A program made the translations under genes and the position numbers. From Nonomuraea wenchangensis (lineage in GTDB: Bacteria; Actinomycetota; Actinomycetes; Streptosporangiales; Streptosporangiaceae), in NCBI RefSeq assembly GCF_900111685.1, contig NZ_FOHX01000001.1, positions 558,001 to 622,000 of the forward strand: 64,000 nt of DNA, written 5' to 3'. The notes beneath the pieces were generated by a model. It was not told the DNA's origin. It was given only the letters and a program-made list of their open reading frames with translations, and did no database searches. This document shows, piece after piece, positions 1 through 8,730 of this stretch (positions within the stretch are counted from its first letter, which is position 1; every line of letters starts with the position of its first letter).

Positions 1-1465
1 CACGTTCGCGGTGTCGGCGTGGAGCGCCACGTCGGGCGACTACGCGGAGACGGCCAGGTTCCACAACGGGGCGGCCACCGCGATCACCGTGCGGCCGGTC
101 GAGCCGCGCAAGCTGATCGCCGCCGTGGCCGCCGCCGACCCCGGCGGCCGGACCGCCGCGCCCGTGATCATGGTGCCGGGGCCGCCGCAGCTGGTCGCCG
201 CCGACCCGGCGCGGCTGGCCGCGATCGGCGCGGCCTGGCGTCCCGCGCTGGCCGGGGGCACGTCGCTGGAGCAGGCCGCCGCCGCGGTGCAGGGGCCGCG
301 GTCGCCGCGCGTGTGGGTGCGCGGCGACCGGTTCCGCGTACGGCTCCAGCACGACCTGCCGCCGGAGGGCTGGCGGATCCGGATGTCGGCGGTGTTCCGC
401 GTGCCGGGCACGCTGCGGGCCGCCCGGCTCCCGCTCGGCGAGCTGTCCGGCACGTCCGGGACGCACATGTGGAACCTGCCTCCCGCCTGCGCGCGTGAGG
501 CGTGCGAGCTGCGCGCCCTGCGCGGGGAGCCGGTGCCGCCGCCCGAGTACAGGGAGCCCGCGTTCGTCCAGGTGACCGTCGCCGGGCTGGCCGTGCGCGA
601 GCAGGGCCGCTGGCGGTCGCTGGAGCTGCCGTCGTGGCGGGTGGACGAGGACCCGGACGCGCGCGACGGCACGTTCGCCGTCACCTACGCCGGCAATCAG
701 ACGCTGCGCCCGGACACGTACGCGCCGGAGCCGGCCGCCGTCGTCGTCGGACCCGTCGGCAGGAAGGCGGTGCCGGGCCTGGACAACAGCTACGCCATGC
801 CGGTGCGCGCCGCCGTCGCCTCGGCCGCCGGGCCCGGTCTGACCGACGCGGGCGTCCTCATGGATCTGGAGCAGGCCGACCGGATCGCGTACGGGGTGCA
901 CGAGAAGGCCGTCCACCAGGTGTGGACCCGGCTGTCCGACACCGCCGGGCTGGAACGCGAGCTGGAACGCCAGGGGCTGTCGGTGGTGTCGCGGCGGACC
1001 GTGACGGAGCTGACCGCGTCCTTCACCGGGCAGGGGCCGGGGCTGGCGCTGTTGCTGCTGCTGGCCTCCGCGCTCGCCGCCGCCGCGCTCGCGCTCGGGC
1101 GGACCGTGCTCGCCCTGCACACGGCGGCCAGGAGACGCGGCTACGAGCTGGCCGCGCTGGAGGCGGCGGGCGCCCGGGTGGCCGCGCTGCGGATCGCGCT
1201 GCTGCTGGAACAGGTGATCACGGTGGCCGCGGGCACGCTCGCCGGGCTGGCGGCCGGGCTGCTCGCGGCCTGGGCGGCGCTCGGCCGGATCCCGCAGTTC
1301 GCCGCGGCGCCGGTGACGCCGCCGCTGCCGCACCAGGTGGCGGTGGCGCCCGTCGCGCTCGTCGTGGGCGCCGCCCTGCTGCTCAGCCTGGTGGCCGCGG
1401 CGGTGGTGGCGGAGCTGCTGCTGCGCGGCGTGAAGGTCGAACGCCTGCGCGACGCCCCCGCCTGA
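1..1465 (+). CDS. FtsX-like ABC transporter permease, 3' part
   Basis: The gene runs in from the left edge (the frame is open from base 2), so the N-terminus and true start lie outside. The visible 487 residues hold a large hydrophilic, presumably extracytoplasmic domain followed by three hydrophobic segments at about residues 343-370, 398-430 and 445-473. This is the usual C-terminal arrangement of FtsX/MacB-type permeases, where the last three helices form the conserved permease core. The stretch after the first helix (ARRRGYELAALEAAGA) resembles the cytoplasmic coupling region of the family. Such permeases work with a LolD/MacB-like ATPase in lipoprotein or peptide export or in cell-wall control; the partner ATPase is not in the window. 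The following gene is convergent and begins 9 bases after the stop. The family call is good; the substrate is unknown. Confidence 0.8.
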   Translation, partial: TFAVSAWSATSGDYAETARFHNGAATAITVRPVEPRKLIAAVAAADPGGRTAAPVIMVPGPPQLVAADPARLAAIGAAWRPALAGGTSLEQAAAAVQGPRSPRVWVRGDRFRVRLQHDLPPEGWRIRMSAVFRVPGTLRAARLPLGELSGTSGTHMWNLPPACAREACELRALRGEPVPPPEYREPAFVQVTVAGLAVREQGRWRSLELPSWRVDEDPDARDGTFAVTYAGNQTLRPDTYAPEPAAVVVGPVGRKAVPGLDNSYAMPVRAAVASAAGPGLTDAGVLMDLEQADRIAYGVHEKAVHQVWTRLSDTAGLERELERQGLSVVSRRTVTELTASFTGQGPGLALLLLLASALAAAALALGRTVLALHTAARRRGYELAALEAAGARVAALRIALLLEQVITVAAGTLAGLAAGLLAAWAALGRIPQFAAAPVTPPLPHQVAVAPVALVVGAALLLSLVAAAVVAELLLRGVKVERLRDAPA

Positions 1466-1473
1466 CCGCCGCC

Positions 1474-3447
1474 TCAGCTCCCGACCGGCCGCCTGGTCAT
1501 CTCCTCCATGAACGCCCTGGCCATCGGCAGCGCCCCGCCCATGGCCTCCTTCTCGGACATGAACCGGACCTTCGGCGAGTTCGTCGCCGCGTCCTTCGGC
1601 CGCTGGTGGCCCGAGTAGTCGACGCGCACGACCACCGCGCCCTTGCGCATGAGCACCGAGCCGCTGGAGGCCGCCACGTCGCTGTGCCTGGTCTGCACGA
1701 ACTGCTGGTACGCCTGGTCGCCCAGGTCGTCACGGTCGACCAGTTTGCCCCAGGTGATGCCGCCCAGCGACGAGCCCGCCATGTTCTTGTCGCCGCCGCG
1801 CTGGGTGGCGTAGTAGGACTTGGCGCCGCTCACGTCGGCCTGGCCGGTACGGTCGCTGAACCGGTGAACGGTGATCAGCACGCTGCGGATCTTCTTCGTG
1901 TCCGCGCCGTCGCCCGGCAGGTCGAGGTTGAGCCAGCGGCACTCGGTCTGGCTGTCGCCGCCCTCCTCCAGGCCGCGCGCCCGCGTCGTGGGGCTCGGCA
2001 CCAGCTCGGTCGCCTTCGCGCCGACGGCCGTGCAGAACGCGGGGAACGCGGCCAGCACGGTCGGCGAGGCCGACGCCTTCGGGCTGGGCGAGGAGGTGAC
2101 GGCGGGCTGGTCGGCCTTGGCCAGCACGTTCGGGTTCTTCGCCTGCCAGGCCGCCACGCCCTTGGCGAAGTACGCGACCAGGCCGCTCACCTCGCGCAGC
2201 GCGTTCGCCTCGGTGATCGACTGCCGGGTCTCGCTCGACAGGATCTGGGCGTCCTTCTTCTGCTGGTCGGCCTGGAACTTGACCTTGATCGTGAAGTCGC
2301 CGACGCGGGCGTTCGCGGTGCCGAACGAGTACCACAGCAGCTTGTCGCGCCGCCATGTGTACTGGGCGAACGCGCCTTCGCCCACGCCCGGGATGTCCTT
2401 GAGCGGGGAGATGTACTCCTTCTCGTCGGGGTCCAGGGACGGCTTGGCGGTGGCGGCGTACTTGCCGCCGCGGTACTCCACCTCGTAGGCGTTCTGGGCC
2501 AGGGCGCGGCCGGTCTTGGCGCCCTCGCCGCGATACTGGGCGATCTTGACGTCGATCTCCCTGCTGCGCCAGTACTCGCCGAACGAGATGCGGCGGTTGA
2601 CCCAGTTGCAGCCGAAGTCGACGGTGAACTCGCCGTCCCGGGAGGACTTGGCGACGGTCGCGCCGGGCACCAGGCGTTCGGCCTCCTCCTTGGGGAGCAT
2701 GCCGCACACGTCCGGGCCCTTCGCACCCGAGGCGGGGGCGGCCGAGGAGGACGCCGCCGGCCGGCCATCGGCCTCCCGCGAGCCCGCGGGGTCGTCGCGG
2801 GAGGTGAGCACGAACACGCCCACGCCCCCTGCCGCCACCAGCACCACCACGCCGGCGGCCAACGCAGGCATCAGCCACCCGCGGCGCCCTGGCGGACCGG
2901 GCGCCGACGGGGCCTGCGGCAACGTGGGCGCCGTGGGCGGCATCTGAGGAGGGGGCGGCCCGTAGTACGGCGGGCCCTGCGGCGGCGGCCCCTGGGGAGG
3001 CGCGCCCTGAGCGGGCCCCTGAAACGGGACCTGAGGAGGGCCATAGGAGGACGGGCCCTGAGGAGACGGGTCCGTGGGCGAGGCGTAGGGCGGACCATGA
3101 GGCGGGCCGTAGGACGGGCCCGGGGAAGGGGCGTAAGGGCCTTGAGGTGAGCTGTAAGGGGCTTGCGGCGGCATGCCGGGCGGAGGTGGGCCCGGATGGC
3201 CGCTCCCGCCGGCCGGGTGCGGCGGCATGCCTGGTGCTCCGGCCCCTGGGCTCATCGGCGGCCCGCCCTGCCAACCGTACGGCCCGCCCTGAGGAACATA
3301 GGGCACGTCCCCACCGCCGTGCGACCCGTAGCCGGGCGGCGGGCTGTAGCCGTCCCTGGGCCCGGGCTGGTCGCCGGGGTCGCCGCCGTCCTGCCCCTGC
3401 CCCGGGTACGGGGTCGTCGGCGGCTCGTACGCGCTTCCGGGGTTCAC
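1474..3447 (-). CDS. Proline-rich single-pass membrane protein with two external Cys-paired modules
   Basis: 657 residues from a GTG start. Residues 1-190 are a low-complexity cytoplasmic tail rich in Pro, Gly, Gln, Tyr and Ser. One membrane helix spans about 191-215. The exterior part holds two related modules: C248-G-M-L with C280-N-W, and C472-T-A-V with C503-R-W, joined by a Ser/Pro linker near 449-464. The pattern (Cys, then an acidic stretch with EEAERL, then Cys-x-Trp) resembles DUF3558-type domains, but I cannot confirm the family. The same pattern is found after the membrane helix of both kinases encoded immediately upstream on this strand, so the three genes look like one functional cassette. 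The tail could be a phosphorylation target of the kinases; this is inference. No enzyme motif is visible. Confidence 0.75.
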   Translation of the reverse strand: MNPGSAYEPPTTPYPGQGQDGGDPGDQPGPRDGYSPPPGYGSHGGGDVPYVPQGGPYGWQGGPPMSPGAGAPGMPPHPAGGSGHPGPPPPGMPPQAPYSSPQGPYAPSPGPSYGPPHGPPYASPTDPSPQGPSSYGPPQVPFQGPAQGAPPQGPPPQGPPYYGPPPPQMPPTAPTLPQAPSAPGPPGRRGWLMPALAAGVVVLVAAGGVGVFVLTSRDDPAGSREADGRPAASSSAAPASGAKGPDVCGMLPKEEAERLVPGATVAKSSRDGEFTVDFGCNWVNRRISFGEYWRSREIDVKIAQYRGEGAKTGRALAQNAYEVEYRGGKYAATAKPSLDPDEKEYISPLKDIPGVGEGAFAQYTWRRDKLLWYSFGTANARVGDFTIKVKFQADQQKKDAQILSSETRQSITEANALREVSGLVAYFAKGVAAWQAKNPNVLAKADQPAVTSSPSPKASASPTVLAAFPAFCTAVGAKATELVPSPTTRARGLEEGGDSQTECRWLNLDLPGDGADTKKIRSVLITVHRFSDRTGQADVSGAKSYYATQRGGDKNMAGSSLGGITWGKLVDRDDLGDQAYQQFVQTRHSDVAASSGSVLMRKGAVVVRVDYSGHQRPKDAATNSPKVRFMSEKEAMGGALPMARAFMEEMTRRPVGS

Positions 3448-3533
3448 TGGGACTCCTGGGGTCGCCCTGACTTGCGGGAGAACATGCTAGTCACACCCCT
3501 TGCACGATGCTGCGACGTTTGTCACGGCGCGGG

Positions 3534-4970
3534 TCATCTGTTCAGGGCCGCGGCCACCAGTCGCGCCGCGGCGACAGCCGTCTCCTTGTCCGCCGCTCTC
3601 GACGCCGGGACGTCGTCACGGTGCCACACCACTTCGCCGAGCAGGTTACTCGTCCGGAAGAGCAGCACGCTGTCGGATCGGCCGCTTTTGTTGGTGTTGA
3701 TGTAGAAGGTGAAGCTGTTCTGGAGGATGGCGGACTCCGCGATCCCCGGCACCTCGGACACCCCGCCGCGCACGTCGCGCCCCTCCTGGCCCTTGCCCGC
3801 TGCCCGGGTGGCCTTCTCGCTGGCGAAGCGCCGCTGCGCCACCTGCGGCCCGCCGAGGTCGCCGTCCGGCTTCTCCGCCCAGGCGCGGACGGTGAGCGTG
3901 CGCCCCGGCCCCTCGCGCACGATCCACTGGCACTCCCCCGGCCGGCTCGCGTTGCGCACCGGCGTGACCTTCATGAGCTCCTCGGCCTGGGCGTCGCTGA
4001 GCAGCGTGCACGGGTCGGGCGCGGCGGCGTACCGGCCGGTGTCGGGCTGAGGGCGGAGGGCGGAGACGGCGTACCAGCCGCCGGCGCCCAGCAGCACGAC
4101 GGCGGCGGCGAGCGCGGCGGGCAGCAGCCACCGGGGGCGGCCACGCGGCTCGGGGGCGGCCCCGGCCAGGGCGGTGAGCTCCTGCCTGATCTGCGGCGCG
4201 GTGGGCCGGGCCGCGGGGTTCTTGGCGAGCATGGCCATGAGCAGGCCGCCGAGCCGCCGCCCCGCCCTGGCCGGGAACGGCGGCTCGTGCAGCAGCACCG
4301 CCGCCGCCACCGCGGCGGGCAGGTCGCGCTCGAACGGCGCCCGCCCCTCCACCGCCGTGTAGAGGCTCGCGCCGAGCGACCACAGGTCGGAGGCGGGGCC
4401 GGAGGGCTGCTCGTTGAGTCGTTCGGGCGCCATGTAGCCGGGCGAGCCCGCGCTGCCCGCCAGGCCGCCCGGGCCGCCCATGGGGGCCGCGATGCCGAAG
4501 TCGGTGAGCATGGCCGAGCCGTCCGCGTCGAGCAGGATGTTGCCCGGCTTGACGTCCTGGTGCAGCAGGCCGTGGGCGTGCGCGACCTCCAGCGCCGACA
4601 GCACCCGCAGCCCGATCCCGGCCACGGCGCCGGGCGGCAGCGGGCCCCGCTCCTTGACGAGCTGGTCGAGCGAGCGGCCGGTGACCAGGTCCATGATGAT
4701 CCACGGCTGGTGGCCCTCCAGCACGACGTCGTGCACGACCACGATCGCCGGGTCGCGCAGCCGGCCGGCGGAGCGGGCCTCGTGGATGGCTCGTCCGGTG
4801 AACTGCGCCCGCTCGTGCGGGGTGAGGCCCTCGGGGACGCGCACCTGCTTGACGGCGACCTGGCGGTCGAGCATCTCGTCGATGGCCCGCCACACGGTGC
4901 CCGCGCCGCCCTGGCCGAGCCGCTCGATCAGCCGGTAGCGGCCGGCCAGCAGATAGAGGTCATGCGGCAT
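3534..4970 (-). CDS. Membrane Ser/Thr protein kinase with external Cys module (atypical catalytic loop)
   Basis: 478 residues. The kinase domain covers about 10-270: glycine loop near 18-25, invariant Lys K41, catalytic loop HQDVKPGN at 137-144, DFG at 157-159 and APE at 181-183. The usual HRD is HQD, so this is a non-RD kinase. The activation segment between DFG and APE is Gly/Ala-rich and has no threonine, unlike PknB-type kinases. A helix at about 281-303 is followed by an exterior domain with C321-T-L-L and C347-Q-W, the module shared with both neighbours. It overlaps the end of the upstream kinase gene by 11 bases, so the two are translationally linked. It probably senses an envelope signal and phosphorylates cytoplasmic proteins; both ligand and targets are unknown. 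Confidence 0.9.
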   Translation of the reverse strand: MPHDLYLLAGRYRLIERLGQGGAGTVWRAIDEMLDRQVAVKQVRVPEGLTPHERAQFTGRAIHEARSAGRLRDPAIVVVHDVVLEGHQPWIIMDLVTGRSLDQLVKERGPLPPGAVAGIGLRVLSALEVAHAHGLLHQDVKPGNILLDADGSAMLTDFGIAAPMGGPGGLAGSAGSPGYMAPERLNEQPSGPASDLWSLGASLYTAVEGRAPFERDLPAAVAAAVLLHEPPFPARAGRRLGGLLMAMLAKNPAARPTAPQIRQELTALAGAAPEPRGRPRWLLPAALAAAVVLLGAGGWYAVSALRPQPDTGRYAAAPDPCTLLSDAQAEELMKVTPVRNASRPGECQWIVREGPGRTLTVRAWAEKPDGDLGGPQVAQRRFASEKATRAAGKGQEGRDVRGGVSEVPGIAESAILQNSFTFYINTNKSGRSDSVLLFRTSNLLGEVVWHRDDVPASRAADKETAVAAARLVAAALNR

Positions 4971-6468
4971 GGCGCAACGCCTGCTCGCTCGCCCGCGCGG
5001 CCTTCAGCGCCGCCTGCCGGACGTCCTCGTCCGTGGGCCGGTCGGACAGGGTGGAGTACTCGACGCTGACGACGAGGTTGGCCAGCCGGTAGTAGACGTG
5101 CGCGGAGTGCACCCGGCCGGTGGGCCCCTTCAGCTCGAAGCCGAACGCCTCCTCGCCGACGCCGCCGATCTGCCGCACCGGCGTCAGCGTGGCCTTCCTG
5201 GAGGTCTTGACGCCGATCTCCGGCCAGGTCCAGTCGACGCTGGTGTACTTGCCCCAGTAACGCTTCTGGTTCTGGAACAGCGTGCGGGCCGTGGCCGGGG
5301 TCATCGACCACGGGTCGACGGTGTCGGAGTCCTTCTGCACCTGCAGGCCCACGCCGGTGCCGGAGATCGGCCAGCCGCACTTGGGGCCGACCTCGTCGGA
5401 GCCGGGCTGCGGCTTGGGCGGGGCGGAGGTGAGCAGCAGCCGGCCCACCTCCTCCGAGGCGAGCAGCGTGCACACGTCCATGGGGGCGGTGAACGCCGCC
5501 GGCACGCCGTCGCCGCCGCTCAGGCCGCGTACGGCGAGGAAGCCGCCGGCGGCCAGCACGGCCGCGAGCGCCACCCCCGCCGCCACCCACACCACGGTAC
5601 GGCCGCGCCTGGCGACCCGGCCGGGCACAGTGATGTCGGAGGCGGCGGACAGCTCGGGGAGGGGGCGGCCGGCGGCGACCTGGCGCAGCGCGGGCCCGGC
5701 CGCCCGCGGATCGGGGCGGGCGGCCGGGTGGTGCGCCATCATGGCGGCGATCAGCGGCCCGAGCGGGCCCGGCGCGACCGGCGGCGGCGCCAGCAGCGTG
5801 GCCTGCACCCGCTGGGCGGCCGATCCCTCGTAGGCGGGCACGCCGGTGACCGCGACGTAGAGGGTGGCGCCGAGTGACCACAGGTCGCTGGCCGGGCCGC
5901 CGGGCTGGCCCTCCAGCCGTTCGGGGGCGATGAAGCCGGGCGAGCCGATCATCAGGCCCTGCTCGGTGAGGGTGGCCTGGCCCTCCTGGCGGGCGATGCC
6001 GAAGTCGGTGAGCACGACCCGGCCGCTCTCGGTCAGGAACACGTTGCCCGGCTTGACGTCGCGGTGCTGCATGCCCTGGGCGTGCGCGGCCGTCAGCGCC
6101 TCCAGCACGTCGGCGCCGACACGGGCGGCGTGATCGGCGGGCATGGGCCCGAACTGGCGGACGGTGTCGCCGAGCGTGCGGCCCCGCAGCAGCTCCATGA
6201 CCAGCCACGGCCGGTCGTTCTCGACCACCACGTCGTGCAGGGCGACGATGCCGGGGTGCCGGAGCCGCGCGGTGGCCTGCGCCTCGCGCACCGCGCGCTT
6301 GACCGAGTCGGCCCGCTCCTTGGGAGCCATGCCCTCGGGCAGTGTGAGCTCCTTGACCGCGACCTCGCGGTCGAGCATCTCGTCCCTGGCCAGCCACACC
6401 TTCCCCATGCCGCCCGCGCCCAGCGGGCGCAGCAGGAGGTAGCGGCCGGCGAGTCTTCCCGCCGACAT
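4960..6468 (-). CDS. Membrane Ser/Thr protein kinase with external Cys module
   Basis: 502 residues, first gene of the minus-strand kinase cassette. A canonical Hanks-type kinase domain covers about 8-268: GAGGMGKV loop at 17-24, K39, HRDVKPGN at 135-142, DFG at 155-157 and APE at 181-183. The activation loop has threonines at 166 and 168, so it can in principle be activated by autophosphorylation, unlike its downstream partner. A membrane helix lies at 291-313. The exterior part holds C333-T-L-L and C364-G-W, the same Cys-pair pattern as in the two downstream proteins. There are no PASTA repeats, so this is not the PknB cell-division kinase. The start ATG lies 75 bases from the divergent nuclease gene. 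Confidence 0.92.
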   Translation of the reverse strand: MSAGRLAGRYLLLRPLGAGGMGKVWLARDEMLDREVAVKELTLPEGMAPKERADSVKRAVREAQATARLRHPGIVALHDVVVENDRPWLVMELLRGRTLGDTVRQFGPMPADHAARVGADVLEALTAAHAQGMQHRDVKPGNVFLTESGRVVLTDFGIARQEGQATLTEQGLMIGSPGFIAPERLEGQPGGPASDLWSLGATLYVAVTGVPAYEGSAAQRVQATLLAPPPVAPGPLGPLIAAMMAHHPAARPDPRAAGPALRQVAAGRPLPELSAASDITVPGRVARRGRTVVWVAAGVALAAVLAAGGFLAVRGLSGGDGVPAAFTAPMDVCTLLASEEVGRLLLTSAPPKPQPGSDEVGPKCGWPISGTGVGLQVQKDSDTVDPWSMTPATARTLFQNQKRYWGKYTSVDWTWPEIGVKTSRKATLTPVRQIGGVGEEAFGFELKGPTGRVHSAHVYYRLANLVVSVEYSTLSDRPTDEDVRQAALKAARASEQALRHAA

Positions 6469-6496
6469 AAAGGGAAGGGTAACGAACGACCAAGAG

Positions 6497-6513
6497 GGAT
6501 GGTTATTCCATCC
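6497..6513. promoter_or_regulatory. Inverted repeat between divergent kinase and nuclease genes
   Basis: GGATGG and CCATCC form perfect 6-bp arms around the 5-base spacer TTATT, in the 75-base divergent intergenic region. A TATGGT hexamer at 6530-6535 lies 8 bases before the nuclease GTG, which would make that mRNA essentially leaderless. The arms could be an operator for either gene. The evidence is only symmetry and position. Confidence 0.3.
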
Positions 6514-6543
6514 TGTCGGTCGGTCTCTCTATGGTCTTGGTTC

Positions 6544-8268
6544 GTGGAAGCGGTTCAAGGCACCCTCGACGAGCTCGGCACCCAACTCAGCGAGGTCACG
6601 TTCGTCGTGTTCGACCTGGAGACGACCGGCGGCTCGCCCGCCGAGGACGCGATCACCGAGATCGGCGCGGTCAAGGTGCGGGCGGGCGAGGTGCTGGGCG
6701 AGTTCTCCACGCTGGTCGATCCCGGGGGGCCGATCCCGCCGTTCATCTCGGTGCTGACCGGCATCACCGACGCCATGGTGGTGGCCGCGCCGCGCATCGA
6801 GGCGGTGCTGCCGAGTTTCCTGGAGTTCATCCGGGGGTCGGTGCTGGTGGCGCACAACGCGAGCTTCGACACGCGGTTCGTCAAGGCCGCCTGCGCCGCC
6901 CACGGCTACCCTCCGCCCGCCAACCCGGTGCTCGACACCGTCGATCTGGCCCGCCGGGTGCTCACCCGCGACGAGACGCCCAACGCCAAGCTGGCGACGC
7001 TGGCCCGCTTCTTCCGCAGCCCGGTCGAGCCGTGCCACCGGGCGCTGCAGGACGCGCGGGCCACGGTCGACGTGCTGCACGGGCTCATCGAGCGGGCGGG
7101 ATCGTTCCAGGTGCACACGCTGGAGGAGCTCAAGTCGTTCGTCCGCGCGCCCACGCCCGAGCAGCAGCGCAAGCGCCACCTGGCCGACTCCGTGCCGCAC
7201 GCGCCGGGCGTCTACCTCTTCGAGGACGAGCGGGGCGAGGTGCTCTACATCGGCAAGAGCACCAACCTGCGCAACCGCGTGCGCTCCTACTTCACCGCGA
7301 GCGAGACCCGGCCGCGCATCAGGGAGATGATCGGCATCGCCGATCGCGTCAGGCACATCGTCTGCGCGACCGCGCTGGAGGCCGAGGTCAGGGAGTTGCG
7401 CCTGATCGGCGGCGCCAAGCCCCGCTACAACCGGCGCTCCCGCTTCCCCGAGAAGATGGTGTGGCTCAAGCTCACGGACGAGCCGTTCCCCCGGCTGTCG
7501 ATCGTGCGCGAGCTCAAGGACGACGCGGCCACCTACCTCGGGCCGTTCACCAGCGCCCGGCAGGCCGACGACGCGCGCATCGCGCTGCACGAGGCGGTGC
7601 CGCTGCGCCAGTGCACGCAGGCGCTCGGGCCGCGCACCCGCCGCGCGGCCTGCGTGCTGCACGAGATGGGCCGCTGCGGAGCGCCGTGCGAGGGCAGGGA
7701 GAGTCCGGAGGACTACGCCGCGCACGCCGAGGCCGCCCGCCGCGCCATGACCCTCGACGCGACGCCGGTCTTCGCGGCCGTCGCGGCGCGCATGGAGCGG
7801 CTGTCGGTCGAGCAGCGCTACGAGGAGGCGTCGGTCGACCGCGACCGGCTGGCCTCGTTCGTCCGCACGGCGGCCCGCATGCAGCGGCTCAGCGCCCTCA
7901 CCCGCATCCCGCAGCTCGTGGCCGCCAGCCCGGCCTTCGGCGGCGGCTGGGACGTCCACGTCGTCCGCTACGGGCGGCTGGCCGGGGCGGGGGTGCTGGC
8001 CAAGGGGGCGCATCCCACGCCGTTCGTGGCCTCGCTCACGGCCTCGGCGGAGGTCGTCCTGCCGGGGCCCGGCCCCGTGCACGCGGCGAGCGCCGAGGAG
8101 ACCGAGTGCATCCTGCGCTGGCTGGAGTCGCCGGGGGTGCGGCTGGTGGAGGTGGACGGCGAGTGGAGCCTGCCCGCGCGGGGGGCCGCCCGGCACAAGG
8201 CCCGCATCGACCTCGCCTACCGGCACCTCGATCAGGGCCGCGGGCGGGAGGGGCGGCCTTTGCGGTGA
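6544..8268 (+). CDS. DEDDh 3'-5' exonuclease fused to UvrC-like GIY-YIG nuclease
   Basis: 574 residues from GTG at 6544; the open frame extends further upstream, but only antisense to the kinase gene. Residues 15-185 are a DnaQ/epsilon-type exonuclease with metal ligands D24 and E26 (FDLETTG), D109 (NASFD), H165 and D170 (CHRALQD). Residues 215-295 are a GIY-YIG endonuclease domain (GVYLFEDE ... LYIGKSTNLRNRVRSYF), as in the N-terminal half of UvrC and in Cho. The C-terminal part holds a Cys-containing region and a UVR-like helix (SVEQRYEEASVDRDRL). The fusion is widespread in actinobacteria and is thought to act in DNA repair, possibly as a Cho-like alternative incision nuclease. The exact role is unproven. 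Confidence 0.9.
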   Translation: MEAVQGTLDELGTQLSEVTFVVFDLETTGGSPAEDAITEIGAVKVRAGEVLGEFSTLVDPGGPIPPFISVLTGITDAMVVAAPRIEAVLPSFLEFIRGSVLVAHNASFDTRFVKAACAAHGYPPPANPVLDTVDLARRVLTRDETPNAKLATLARFFRSPVEPCHRALQDARATVDVLHGLIERAGSFQVHTLEELKSFVRAPTPEQQRKRHLADSVPHAPGVYLFEDERGEVLYIGKSTNLRNRVRSYFTASETRPRIREMIGIADRVRHIVCATALEAEVRELRLIGGAKPRYNRRSRFPEKMVWLKLTDEPFPRLSIVRELKDDAATYLGPFTSARQADDARIALHEAVPLRQCTQALGPRTRRAACVLHEMGRCGAPCEGRESPEDYAAHAEAARRAMTLDATPVFAAVAARMERLSVEQRYEEASVDRDRLASFVRTAARMQRLSALTRIPQLVAASPAFGGGWDVHVVRYGRLAGAGVLAKGAHPTPFVASLTASAEVVLPGPGPVHAASAEETECILRWLESPGVRLVEVDGEWSLPARGAARHKARIDLAYRHLDQGRGREGRPLR

Positions 8269-8285
8269 ACCGATAGAGTTGATGC

Positions 8286-8573
8286 ATGGTCACGGCTATC
8301 GTCCACATCAATGCCGAGGTAGACCGGATCACGGAGGTCGCCGAGACGATCGCCGAGATCGACGGGGTCAGCGAGGTCTACTCCATCACCGGCGAATACG
8401 ACCTGCTCGCCATGGTCCGGGTCCCGGTCTACGAGCAGATCGCCGAGGTCGTCCCCGGGCACATCAACAAGGTCGAGGGCGTGCTGAACACCGAGACGCA
8501 CATCGCCTTCCGCGCCTACTCCAAGCACGACCTCGACGCCGCGTTCTCCATCGGCTTCCCCGAGGCCGACTAG
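8286..8573 (+). CDS. Lrp/AsnC ligand-binding domain protein (no HTH)
   Basis: 95 residues comprising only the RAM/AsnC effector-binding fold (beta-alpha-beta-beta-alpha-beta): AIVHINAEVDRITEVAETIAEIDG, then EVYSITGEYDLLAMV, then VEGVLNTETHIAF. The DNA-binding helix-turn-helix of full Lrp proteins is absent. Such stand-alone RAM proteins form ring oligomers that bind amino acids or similar metabolites, but their role in actinobacteria is not settled. It starts 17 bases after the nuclease stop, so the two may share a transcript. Two hairpins separate it from the convergent qcr operon. The family is clear; the function is not. Confidence 0.9.
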   Translation: MVTAIVHINAEVDRITEVAETIAEIDGVSEVYSITGEYDLLAMVRVPVYEQIAEVVPGHINKVEGVLNTETHIAFRAYSKHDLDAAFSIGFPEAD

Positions 8574-8590
8574 TCCCTTTCTCCTGACGC

Positions 8591-8624
8591 GCCGCCCGGA
8601 CCAGGACCACCGTCCCCGGGCGGC
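8591..8624. terminator. GC hairpin after the Lrp-like gene
   Basis: Perfect 9-bp arms GCCGCCCGG (8591-8599) and CCGGGCGGC (8616-8624) with a 16-base loop begin 17 bases after the Lrp-like stop and are followed by TTGTCG. It has no long T-run, which is common for actinobacterial terminators. Confidence 0.55.
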
Positions 8625-8667
8625 TTGTCGCATGCCCGCGTTCAGGCTTCGCACCTGTCGAAAACCG

Positions 8668-8702
8668 GCGGGCCCGGACGACCAGTGGTCGTCCGGGCCC
8701 GC
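8668..8702. terminator. Strong hairpin, likely terminator of the qcr operon
   Basis: Two perfect 16-bp arms (8668-8683 and 8687-8702) surround a 3-base AGT loop. The hairpin lies 28 bases beyond the qcrB stop on the minus strand, between convergent transcription units. There is no U-tract, so it may act in both directions. Confidence 0.7.
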
Positions 8703-8730
8703 GCGGTGTGGCGATGCGTCCGTGGAGCGG

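Noticed and set aside
502-3150. Long plus-strand open frame across the permease and proline-rich genes
   Set aside because: Arg/Gly/Ala-rich translation without family features; it crosses two well-supported genes on both strands.
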